NCBI GenBank assembly: GCA_037903355.1
Contig: JBAJFE010000010.1
Coordinates: 124,001 to 188,000, forward strand
Direction: 5' to 3'
From: Trichuris trichiura
Taxonomy: Eukaryota; Nematoda; Enoplea; Trichinellida; Trichuridae
DNA length: 64,000 nt
Shown here in pieces: positions 56,201-64,000 of this stretch. The translations under genes and the position numbers were made by a program. Each line of letters starts with the position of its first letter. Positions within the stretch are counted from its first letter, which is position 1. The notes under the pieces are model-generated. The model was not told the DNA's origin and searched no databases. It was given only the letters and a program-made list of their open reading frames with translations.

Positions 56201-59163
56201 GCCGAATTTTTCATGCCATATTTGCAATTTTAACGCTGTCATCGTTGGAGCAATAGCTCTGGCTTCTTCAATCGTCTGACGGACATAATAAAGTCCTTCT
56301 CGTCGGTCAGCAGTGACAACTGTTTTTCCCATTTTATCGACAATATAAGCATTTCTCTTCGTGAAGACAACTGTATGGCCACTGTCTGTGGCTTTGCTCA
56401 CAGAGATCAAATTTGTACTCAAACTTGGAACGAGAAGAGTTTTCTCCAAGTTTAGATCGATACGATTTTGCCCGTCACTAACCTGTATTTTGACGCGACC
56501 GACTGCACGCACGCTGGTTGAGCTTTTATCAGCAAGACTCAACCTTTTGACTGCTGATCCTGTTAGGAATTCAAATGCTTCCCGCGTCGGGCACATGTGC
56601 GACGTGCTTCCACTGTCAACACACCAAGCGTTTTTCAACATGTTCGAGTCGACGCTTGCTAGTCGTTCGCCGTCAGTCAACAGCAATGACTTCGCTTCAT
56701 GTGCAGACGCGGATGACGTAAAGCGCGTCTTCCTGTCCGGACAACGATTTGCTTTATGTCCTACTCTTCCGCACACAAAGCAGGGCCCAACTTTCTTAGA
56801 TCTCTCGAGCTTATCTTCAGCGTACCGACCTTTGCGCACTAAATTTCTTTCTTTAGCTGCAGACCGCTTGATGACCAACGCATCAGATCCATCCGATCTT
56901 CCAGTTGTCAACTTCCGAGACTCCGCTGCTTCCAGAATTTTAATCTTTAGTGCCTCAGGCTTCGGAAGGTCATCTCGAGCTTCCATCGCTTGTCTAAAGG
57001 AGTCGTAGCTAGGGGGTAACACGAGCAGCATCATGATGGACAGTAAGTCGTCATCGATGGCAGTGCCCATCTCCTTTAGCTTGTCAACGCAATTAAAGAA
57101 GTTCGTCAGAAGATCCTTAATGTCGTCATCTTCCTTTATCCTACTGGTGAGGAGAGTTTTCAACATTTGAATCTTCCGAGCAGGACCCTTTGAGAGATGG
57201 ATAGATTCCAACTTCTTCCACATATCATGCGACGTTTCGCACATGCTCAGCGATTGCAACTGCGTAGGACAGACAATAAGGATTAGATCTGATTGCGCGG
57301 CGGCATCGCCCTCCATCCAAGCATCGACAGCATCACCGTCTTCTTTTGGCTTTGGAAGTGTTCCGATAACATATTTCCACGAGCCCGACTTGATAAGATA
57401 TGCTTTGACCTGCATCTTCCACGAGTCGTAATTGTCCTTCCCGAGAGGAACAATTTTAACCGTAGCCATCGCGTCGCGACTGCTTTACCCCTTGACCAAC
57501 AATATTCAAGAGTACTTACGGCTAACACGGCAGCTAGTAATAGCTGGTCGACTTCGTGTCTTACTGAGCGTTCGAGATTAGCGTAGAGCGACGGTGGCTG
57601 GGCCCATAACTTGTTGTAACTTCGAACGCAGAGTACACCGTTTATTGGTCAGAACACAATAGACAGCTTTTGGTGATGTGCAGGATATGTACACGTACTG
57701 TATAAGTCAATGTATTTCCAACAAGATTTACCCTGTCTACCAAGGCACGCCGCAGCTCGGACAGTTGACCTGCGATGTTTTTCATGAATTCCTACACGAC
57801 GTTTCAGCTTGAACACCTGCAGGCCCCATTGTGTTTCCCGTAACTTCAATGCATGCGCAGCTGCTTAACTCCATGCATTCACTAAACCTGACGATAACGT
57901 CCGTCCCGTTGTGCCGATAACAACCATTTATTACGCTGTAGAGTCGCAGATTACGCTTTGAAGTAGCCGCCTCAACTTCCGGTGGGGAGACAACATACTA
58001 GACCCAAATAACAATTTATTACGCAGTAGAGTCGCCGATTATGCTTTGATACTGCCGCCTTAGCTTCCCTGGGAGCCCAACATCATAGATCCATTTTTTC
58101 TGTACTTCACACTTTATATTTAACGAGCTCATTTCATAACCCAAGTAATGAGCGCGGCAGTTGAATACATGAAACTATGTCGAACTCAGGATATTCTGTA
58201 ATGGGCGTATAAGTCTTCTAAACAAAGCCACACTGATCTTTTGAACGACACGTATTGGATCAGTGGTGATCTTCATGAACATATGTTGAATATGTTGTTG
58301 TTTTAGTAAAATAAATGCCAAACTGTATTATAGCAAATGGACAATCACTTTTGGAGGTTTTCATGAAGGTTTACAATTCATGTTAAGCTTTGCTCATGAC
58401 TGTGACGTCTTTGAGTTATCGCAACGTTCGATTTTTAAGACATACATCACGTAAAAACGCAAAACTATACGTATCTTTAGGAGTTAAAGTTTTCACGTTA
58501 TCTTAATCGTTTTTCACTTAAGTAATCTCAAAGTATAACTCCGTTCTTTACGATTTTGTTTTTAAGATCGTCCTCTGCAACGACTAATCATTTATCATTT
58601 TTTCAAAAAATAGCTGCACTGTTTTGCGCTGCTTCATGGGTCGAATGCAAGTGCACATATATTTAGTCGATTGTTTTGCTTATAGTAGGTCATTTACAGG
58701 GAACCTGCCTTTGCGTTCGGAAGCGGACACCAAAAGAGCGAAGCTTGCAAAAATAGTTGTCCTTAAATTCAACCTTGAGCTAATGGTTAACCCTTTCCGT
58801 TCAGATGAAAAAACTTCTTATTCTCGAAAGAAAACCTGAATCTCCAACGGTCTGCAAGCTCTTCATTTCACTTCAAGTTCTTAGCGCTTGCTTTGCAAGC
58901 TTTGCACACGGAGGAAATGACGTCAGGTAAACGAAATCTATCGCCTTGACCTGTCTAATGTCTATTAATGAATGTAGCAACGCGATCGCGCCACTTGTTG
59001 GCATCTGGGTAACCTACAGGGATGGAAGTGTGTCTGCGAAGGAGGCCACCCCGATCTGGTTGATGCTTTACGGTGCCCTTGGCATGTGCGTAGGCTTTTG
59101 GACTCTGGGACACCTTGTTATTCAAACAGTGGGAGAAGGTTTGACAGAAATATCTCCTGTCAG
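44244..59163 (+). CDS. SLC20A: Sodium-dependent phosphate transporter, PiT/SLC20 family (3' end outside window)
   Basis: A plasma-membrane Na+/Pi symporter. Exons inferred: 44244-44442, 47941-48042, 48090-48230, 48290-48375, 48426-48522, 48570-48689, 48739-48825, 48872-48961, 58700-58755 plus 58805-58926, and 58978-59163. All phases agree if a 46-49-nt intron is removed near 58756-58804; otherwise the frame is lost there. About 428 residues are visible. Both PiT signatures are present: [19 protein letters not shown] in exon 1, and [19 protein letters not shown] across the last two exons. Other landmarks are [44 protein letters not shown] and [19 protein letters not shown]. The short loop of exons 7-9 replaces the long vertebrate cytoplasmic loop. 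The last membrane helices (about 100 residues) were not found. Seven introns are 46-59 nt, but two are 3.5 and 9.7 kb because of transposon insertions. Confidence 0.93.
45207..45439. mobile_element. Palindromic element, type 1, copy 1c (233 bp), in PiT intron 1
   Basis: Arms share ACCAACGGATGGATGAGCAA and GTAAGTAAACTT, around a loop of about 50 nt. A perfect 12-bp direct repeat TGGAATTGGTTT at 45195-45206 and 45440-45451 flanks it. The left end extends about 50 bp beyond the palindrome, with sequence alignable to the long end of copy 1b (AGGATG...AACAGGCTTG...GTTTCATAG). Confidence 0.8.
45868..46599. mobile_element. Palindromic element, type 2, copy 2b (732 bp), in PiT intron 1
   Basis: The largest palindrome: arms of about 300 nt (45868-46163 and 46256-46563) around a T-rich loop at about 46164-46255. 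Arms contain the CTGATGA...ACCCGAAAGCTCCGGAG motif pointing outward on both sides. A perfect 15-bp direct repeat AAGCTTCCTTACTTC at 45853-45867 and 46600-46614 flanks it. Only the right end carries the extra tail ATATATGGCCCCGTACCAAG...CACGTTTTC. Confidence 0.85.
46693..46888. mobile_element. Palindromic element, type 2, copy 2c (196 bp), in PiT intron 1
   Basis: Arms with TTATTACGGAATAATTCCCG and CTCCGGAG. A 12-bp direct repeat AACATTAAAGCT at 46681-46692 and 46889-46900 flanks it. It lies in the opposite orientation to 2b: here the extra tail (GTGGTTTCTTTGTACGGGAC) is at the left. It is 80 bp from copy 2b. Confidence 0.8.
48962..51605. other. PiT intron sequence left of the Merlin element
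   Basis: No exon recognised. It contains the inverted repeat at 50039-50320. The remainder shows only short chance frames. Confidence 0.45.
50039..50320. repeat. Diverged 100-nt inverted repeat (MITE-like)
   Basis: Left arm 50039-50141 and right arm 50216-50319 are imperfect complements. CGCCCTTCAAACCTACAGTG faces CATTGTAGATTTGGAAGGGC, and TTAGACTTTGGTTAGGG faces ACCCTAACCTAAGTCTAA. No coding capacity or target duplication was noted. It is unlike the two palindromic types. Confidence 0.55.
51606..51660 (+). repeat. Left terminal inverted repeat of Merlin
   Basis: CCACCGGAAGTTGAGGCGGC in this end recurs inverted at 57965-57990, and the outer TGATGTTGGGCTT recurs inverted at 58072-58086. Confidence 0.75.
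51913..53230 (-). pseudogene. Merlin-type DDE transposase, frameshifted
   Basis: Minus strand. At about 53050-52960 is a zinc ribbon ([17 protein letters not shown], later [13 protein letters not shown]). Then [18 protein letters not shown] follows in the 53017-52700 frame. The 52776-51913 frame carries the ISXO2 domain, with the first Asp in [10 protein letters not shown] and the second in [10 protein letters not shown]. At the third acidic position [14 protein letters not shown] has Lys where Glu is usual. Frames change near 53030 and 52740. A possible ATG lies at 53213-53211, only about 18 nt inside the Copia junction. Dead by frameshift and probably by the missing third acidic residue. 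Confidence 0.82.
53231..53341 (-). repeat. Copia 3' LTR
   Basis: Starts TGTTGTAACTTCGAACGCAG and ends ATTTCCAACA on the plus strand. On the coding strand it lies downstream of the polypurine tract. Confidence 0.95.
53342..53352 (-). promoter_or_regulatory. Copia polypurine tract
   Basis: Minus strand reads AAGGGGGAG directly next to the 3' LTR, the expected primer for plus-strand DNA synthesis. Confidence 0.85.
53372..57469 (-). pseudogene. Copia Gag-protease-integrase-RT-RNase H, interrupted
   Basis: Frame 57469-55694 (591 codons): Gag, then a zinc knuckle [15 protein letters not shown] near residue 231, protease [12 protein letters not shown] near 285, a pre-integrase zinc region ([20 protein letters not shown]) and integrase with [17 protein letters not shown] and [18 protein letters not shown] at 55694-55696 interrupts right after VEMAR. 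The same frame continues with [11 protein letters not shown] to 55400. A frameshift leads to 55421-54831, and another near 54900 to the 54955-53372 frame. That last frame holds reverse transcriptase (catalytic [17 protein letters not shown]) and RNase H ([24 protein letters not shown]). Few lesions, but not a functional polyprotein as read. Confidence 0.95.
57598..57610 (-). promoter_or_regulatory. Copia primer-binding site, initiator-tRNA-Met anticodon type
   Basis: The plus strand reads CTGGGCCCATAAC just inside the 5' LTR. This is the anticodon stem-loop sequence of initiator tRNA-Met, so the coding strand is complementary to an internal tRNA fragment, as known for Drosophila copia. Confidence 0.75.
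57612..57723 (-). repeat. Copia 5' LTR
   Basis: 112 bp, nearly identical to the 3' LTR, with termini TGTTG and CAACA on the plus strand. Confidence 0.95.
57923..58092 (-). repeat. Right end of Merlin: two tandem 83-bp copies of the terminal repeat
   Basis: 57923-58007 and 58010-58092 are diverged direct copies (TTTATTACGCTGTAGAGTCG versus TTTATTACGCAGTAGAGTCG; GCCGCCTCAACTTCC versus GCCGCCTTAGCTTCC). Each is an inverted match to the left end at 51606-51660. Confidence 0.75.
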
Positions 59164-60047
59164 GTAAATGCTTTAATCCACCTAACCTCAGCTGATTATT
59201 CTAAGCCATCCGATATGGTTACTTGAATTTTGGTCTGCTTGTGGAAAACAATTTCTTCAATCAAATCAGTAGTATTCTATGCAAGTTATTCTCCCATTGT
59301 CGCTGTTGCTCAATAACTCGGCATAAATAGGAAAGTAGCAACGATAAGATTTTCTTTACGTCTTCTAGTATTAGCAGGAAGCCTGAAATATGAAAATTAA
59401 AAATTTTCACTAGCTACGGCGTGCAAATTTGTTTCGCTTATTGATACACACTTTTATTTATTAACAGCTATTTACCTGTACTTGGAAGCTGGAAACTATT
59501 ACACTGCAAAATACTCAGATAAGAAAAAATTGTTATAACGAAATTGAGATACGCTTTTTGCCAATCCTAATTGCAGTTTATGTACCAAAATCTAATGGTC
59601 TGATAGTCATTCGTAGCTGTGAATGACTGACTAAAGTTGAACAACGCTATTGTTTTCGCAGTACAGTTGGACCCTGCTGATCCAGGGCTGTTGTGAAAAG
59701 TCGATTGTGGAATTAGCTGTAGAATGGTTAGCTCTTTACATTGTGGACGCAACTAACCGCTCACTCTATCGTTGAAATTTCTCATAGAACTATACGAAAC
59801 TAATTCGCAAAGAGTAAAAAAATTGCTTTGAAAACATAACTTCTCCTAACGGGTGTTTGCAACAACATTGATGTACGGAAAGGCAACCCGTTCAAAGCTT
59901 TTATTAATATTGCGAAGATTTCGGGGAACACCTGTCCCCGTTTTCAGCGCATGAAAGTGACAGAGAGAATCCTGGCATTCCGTTGTGTAGGAAAAGTGCT
60001 TTAAACCACGGGGACTTGGATCGTTTTAAATGAGTAACAAAATTAAA
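59164..60047. other. PiT intron or downstream sequence
   Basis: Starts with the donor GTAAATGC. No further PiT exon was recognised from here to the window end. Minus strand 59899-59950 has a hairpin motif (ACGGGG...CCCCGAAATC) like the stem motif of the palindromic elements, next to AAAGCTTTGAACGGG. This may be another relic. Confidence 0.4.
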
Positions 60048-60205
60048 ATGATGGTGGGGGGGGATTGGAGATGTTTAAAAGGAGGGAGCGGGAAAGGGAA
60101 GGGGAAGGATAAGAGTGTAGGGGGAACTGGAGGAAGGGGAAGGGGAGGAGGAAAGGAGAAAATAAAGGAAAAAAAGGAAAGGGGGACAGGGACAGGAAGA
60201 GTAAG
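60048..60205 (+). repeat. G-rich polypurine low-complexity tract
   Basis: About 160 nt almost entirely A and G, with many runs of three or more G (for example GGGGGGGG near 60056). It ends 12 nt before the hAT terminus. It could form G-quadruplex or triplex DNA. Confidence 0.85.
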
Positions 60206-60217
60206 AAAACACTAAAC

Positions 60218-62748
60218 CAGTGTTTCCCAACCTTTTTTGAGCCAGGGCCCCCTTTCGCGACCTTCAACTTGCCGGGGCCCCCCGTCATTCTCCCCAACGT
60301 AATTCTCCTGCTTCTGTTATCCTCAGGTGCGCCTACTGTGGTTACGTTGTTGTCAATTTGTACAAGTAGTTCAGCACTTGAAAGAGCCGGCAGAATGTAG
60401 ATTTGATTTCGCTGCCTACCGTATTTGCCAAAGAAAAAACAGTTAAGCCGGGCCATCTTTAAAAACCTTATTAACCTGCGGATCTTGTCAGCTGCAAGTA
60501 GGACCCCATGGTTTGCGCTGTGAAAGTTGAGTGTGCAGCTGGAAAACCTGGCGATGCGAAGTCCACGCTGAGTTTCTTTTCTACACTAGAGCAAAATGGC
60601 TAGTAAGGAAGCCAGCCAGCTGCCATATACGGCGAATGCTCCTAGCGATATTCGAAGCCGTTAACGCCATAAATTCTTTATTTGGCACTGAAGGCGTTCT
60701 TTTCGTATTACTGGACTTAAGCCGGCTAACTGCAGATCAGAGAGCATTCAGAGTACAAGCGCGGCATTGGGTTTCCTCTTCCTTGATTTTGCGGGCTGTT
60801 AGCAATGGTAGCGCAAATTGTAAGTGAGGCTCCGATGTTGTTCTCAGTGCTGCGCAACAATGAATCTAAATTCAATATTTCCTCGGAGCAAGACGACAGC
60901 CGCTTGATCTTACCTCACTTAGTGCGACGGTTGGGTCTGGTGCAATGCTAATAATTTATCCACGTCCGGGTCGATAGTCGTCAGAAGTAATCTCAAGTCG
61001 CCTCGCCTGACTATCTGTAAGCGGTTTCTTTTTTTTCCGAGAAGGTCCGTTACCGCACTAAATCCGCGTTCAACCAAATAGGACGACGGGAAAGGGATGA
61101 GGAACTTCTTAGCGACGTTCCATAGCCTGGGATACAGCTGTCTGATTTCCTGCTGCAGCCAGAAACTGGTATAGCCGCCCTTCATCTTGGGCTTCAGCTC
61201 CTCGTTGGCTTGCATCTCAATGAGCTCTTCCTGGTAAGCCACTTCAACCTCGGCGAGGCATGTAAACGGGTCCAAAACCCAGTCCGGTATCGTCATGGAC
61301 AAAATATCTCTGTACCTTTCGCACATGTCCTCATGGAGCATGCTGAGATGGTCACAGAAGGAGCGGATGACATCGTCAGGGAGGCCGCCATTCTTCTTGA
61401 GGTCGTCAAGGTTAGGGAACTGGCGGTACTCTCCGCGCCCCAGGTTTTGGCGGAAAATGGAAAGCTTGTCGATGAAAGCCTTTACAACCGTCTTCGTCTT
61501 GATAAGATTCAGTTGGTCTCCTTGCAACTGCAAATTCGTCTCGTTAAACTTTAAGTAGAGGTCCGCCAAGTAAGCTATTTCAGCTCTCGATTTCTCCACG
61601 TTGTCGCGTAATTCCGTATCTTCAGTTTTGAGAAACTGTACGACGGTGTCAAAAAGGGCATAGAAGCGGCTCAAGCAGGCGCCCCTTGAAAGCCAGCGTA
61701 CTTCTGTGTGAAGCAGGAGCCGGTTAAAATCTTCGTCATTTTCTTCGCACAGTTGGCTGAACAATCTCTCTCTCAAGGCACTGCTTTTAATTTTATTAAC
61801 CGCAGTGATCACGTACTGCAGCGAACGGTGCAGTCTGTCACTGAGCCGCTTCGCCACCAGATGTTGCCGGTGAATTACGCAGTGCACGGCCAGCAAATCC
61901 GGTACCTTCTCTTTTAGATACGAAAGGAACCCGCGATGGCGTCCAAGCATTGACGGGGCTCCATCCGTCGCGACAGCGATTACGTTCGTTAGTGGTATCT
62001 CCTTCTCTTTAAAAAAGTTTTCTACAGTACGAAATATTGATTCTCCTCTAGTGTCAGTCAGCAGTTCTCTTGCGAAGAGTAACTCCTGAACTAACTTGCC
62101 TTCCTTGATGAATCTAACATAGGCCAGCAGCAGCGCTTCGTTATGTGGCAACGTCGACTCATCCACCTGTAAAGAAAATTCCTCTGTTCTCAAGAGGTTG
62201 CAGAGCGTATTCTCCACATCAGCGCTCATTTCATCAATACGTCGCTGCACCGTATTGTTGCTTAAGGGAATCTTTTTAATTATTTCAGTTGCAGGAATGC
62301 GCAACACAGTACGCAGCACTTCCGAAACAGCCGGCAGTATCAGTTCTTCTCCGATGGCATGCGGCTTTCCAGATTTTGCGATTAAGAGGGAGATGTTATA
62401 GGACGCGCGCAATCCGTCGGTGTTTCATCTTGATGCGGATGAAAAAATCCCTGGCAATTTAGGTCGCTTTTGGAAGTTATCTTGAAGAGATTGAAAGTAA
62501 GAAAGGTTTTTATTGGCCTTGTCACCGTGCATCGTTTTCAGGTGTTTTACTAATTTTGAGGGCTTCATCAGTTCATTCGCAAAAGCCTTTTCCCAGATCA
62601 AGCAAAATGGTTGCTGCGAATTCGAGGGTGACGGTATAAAACCGTATCTTAGATACTCGACGTTGTATTGCCTACATTTCTTTTTTGCTTCTGCCATCTG
62701 TAGAAATTTACATCCGTTACTAACAAGTTCAGAGCCAGACAGTAGCAC
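60218..62748 (-). mobile_element. hAT transposon (ZBED5/SCAND3-like), right border unresolved
   Basis: The left terminus starts CAGTGTTTCCCAACCTTTTT at 60218, a typical hAT end. The transposase is on the minus strand. The matching inverted end was not found to the right, so the element may be truncated or extend past 62748. Confidence 0.7.
60919..62748 (-). pseudogene. hAT transposase with BED-like finger, one in-frame stop
   Basis: A single reading frame broken only by a TGA at 62425-62427, between the BED region and the catalytic part. The BED finger reads PFCLIWEKAF...LVKHLKTMH, so the second Cys is Trp and the finger is probably impaired. The 497-codon catalytic frame has the first Asp in LQVDESTLP and the second in VATDGAPSMLGRH. 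The HCVIHRQHLVAKRL block and EVRWLSRGACL follow, and the C-terminal dimerisation segment reads SSYLVERGFSAVTDLLGKKR. It is far better preserved than the copy at 12090-14047. Readthrough or splicing around the TGA is possible. Alternatively it is a recently inactivated copy. Confidence 0.85.
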
Positions 62749-64000
62749 AGTGGTATTAAGAAATCAATTAGCCAGGCGTCATCTAAGCTCCCGCAGTAAG
62801 AACACAGGGGATTCCATACCGGACGGCACTGTCCCTCTACGTCGGTCCTGGAAGCGGGAGCAAATCGCTTTCATGTGATCACCCCGCTCTTTTCTGATGG
62901 TAGCGACGGACAAATAGGCTCAAAATAAGTCTATGAAGCATGAGGTTGCGACAGGGTCGTTCTTGTCCTCGCGCGGCGGACAACGGAAAGCACGCGATAA
63001 AATGTTCTGCCCAGGTTTGCGGACATCCTCCCTATCCCTGGTGTTGTCGTGTCATGTTTGAGAAGGTAGGCTGGCTGACAAGATTTCGCACGGTTTCAAG
63101 TTCGGAAATACTTCCGCCCACCAAGGTCTGATGGCAAACAATGCCCGCAGTTCAACGACGAACTCTCCGCTACTGGCTGTCTTTTTAGATATCAAACCAG
63201 TGAAGAGTGGGGGATACAAATGTTTGACTGAGTACTGCTTCAAACAGATCTACACCTCCCGTACTAAGCCTATTTTCCTTGCTGTTTTTGCGAACCGCAA
63301 GGCCATGCGTATGGAAGGAAGGCAGACGGTCGTAAGATGCTCCCACCTGTAAAGCAAACTGGGCGTGTATTCTCCTTTTTGCTGGTGAGCGCTATCGAAC
63401 TTGTGGGTTTATCATTCGCTACTTAAACATAGGCGTGGTTAAACATAAGCAAACTAATCCTTTCCCGAAAAAGTTGACGAACAACCGGAGGCTGATGCTA
63501 GTTCAAAGCCCAAGCATAGCAAAATGGGTGACGTCGTCGAGCGCTATAACTTAGGTTAAGACTTCCCCGACGAACCCTGTCGGCCGTCCTGAAGCCTGAC
63601 ACACCGTGAGAGTCGTCGCGCAAACCTGCTGGCGTTTACGGAGCGCGTTTCTTAGAAAGCACTGCCTGTGGCTTAGTTTCTCTGGGAAATATGATCACAA
63701 GGAGCGGTACTAGGCGTTGCCGAAGTCCCGCGGGCGATAAGCTTCAGGCACAATACATAGCGCCCGACGTGCCTGTTAGCGGCCGAGAAAAAGACGTCCA
63801 CTATAGTCATGAAATGGGCACACTTCGTCGTTTAAGTACCCGTAGTAGCGAGCATATGACTTCTTGAAATCCCGTTAGGTATCTACACTAGATGTAGAAA
63901 TCAAACTGAGAAGTAGTGCTTATAAGGTGTCCCCGTTAAGTGAAGAGCCACGGCAAGTGTTTCAGACATGTAAAAGGTAACCTGTACAAAACTGTGATGT
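62749..64000. other. Right edge, no recognised gene
   Basis: Short frames on both strands (for example 63131-63352) have no known motif. No match to the expected last PiT exon was found. Confidence 0.4.

Larger units (their letters stand above)
53231..57723 (-). mobile_element. Copia LTR retrotransposon, nested in Merlin
   Basis: 4,493 bp. Two 111-112-bp LTRs (TGTTG...CAACA), a primer-binding site, a polypurine tract and one Gag-Pol reading region on the minus strand. A 5-bp target duplication AGATT sits at 53226-53230 and 57724-57728. The LTRs differ at two substitutions and one 1-nt indel by eye, so the insertion is recent compared with the other elements here. Confidence 0.95.
51606..58092 (-). 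mobile_element. Merlin (ISXO2/IS1595-like) DNA transposon, split by a Copia insertion
   Basis: Left end from GGGTCTTTGATGTTGGGCTT (51606 on) is inverted at the right end, which terminates GGGAGCCCAACATCATAGAT then CC at 58092. The minus-strand transposase fills 51913-53230 with its upstream part at about 57724-57890. Without the 4.5-kb Copia the element would be about 2.0 kb. No intact 8-9-bp target duplication was seen. Confidence 0.8.

Noticed and set aside
55968..57586. Plus-strand open frames up to 215 codons over Copia
   Set aside because: Antisense shadows; the minus strand carries the clear Gag-Pol domains.
1..64000. CRISPR arrays, operons, bacterial promoters or rRNA
   Set aside because: None seen; spliced genes and eukaryotic transposons exclude a prokaryotic reading of the window.

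Overview
The window is nuclear DNA of a small-genome invertebrate, most likely a nematode. A trichocephalid (whipworm/Trichinella-like) lineage fits best. The evidence is genes split by GT-AG introns of only 46-60 nt, secreted S1-peptidase-like paralogs in tandem, and a mixed transposon load (Tigger/pogo, mariner, ZBED/SCAND3-type hAT, FLYWCH-MULE, Merlin/ISXO2, Copia). The species assignment is inference. Exon models were built by hand from splice sites and reading-frame phase.

Layout. 1-1.44 kb: decayed Tigger transposase. 3.6-21.3 kb: three tandem plus-strand genes (A 3612-6750, B 14865-17666, C 18517-21255) encoding S1 trypsin-fold proteins. They share an exon plan and have lost catalytic residues. 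A and C carry two S1-like domains joined by a Ser/Pro/Thr-rich linker; B has one. A FLYWCH-MULE element with a possible nested solo LTR (8.4-10.6 kb) and a degenerate hAT (12.1-14.05 kb) separate A from B. 23.8-30.3 kb: a 361-bp near-perfect palindrome, a Tigger element whose intact ORF lacks the DDE domain, and a dead mariner. 30.3-44.2 kb: no gene recognised, T-rich. 44.24-59.16 kb: a sodium-dependent phosphate transporter (PiT/SLC20 family), with at least ten coding exons and its 3' end beyond the window. Its first intron holds three palindromic elements. A 9.7-kb intron holds a Merlin transposon into which a Copia LTR retrotransposon inserted. 59.2-64 kb: a G-rich purine tract and a nearly intact hAT, probably inside the next PiT intron.

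The most unusual signals are (1) the array of catalytically dead, two-domain S1 paralogs and (2) a set of palindromic elements of two sequence types. Four of these have direct target duplications of 9-15 bp, with one end extending past the palindrome. They carry a recurring CTGATGA / GC-stem / GAAA motif resembling a hammerhead-ribozyme core. Duplications of that length suggest target-primed retrotransposition of inverted dimers rather than cut-and-paste.
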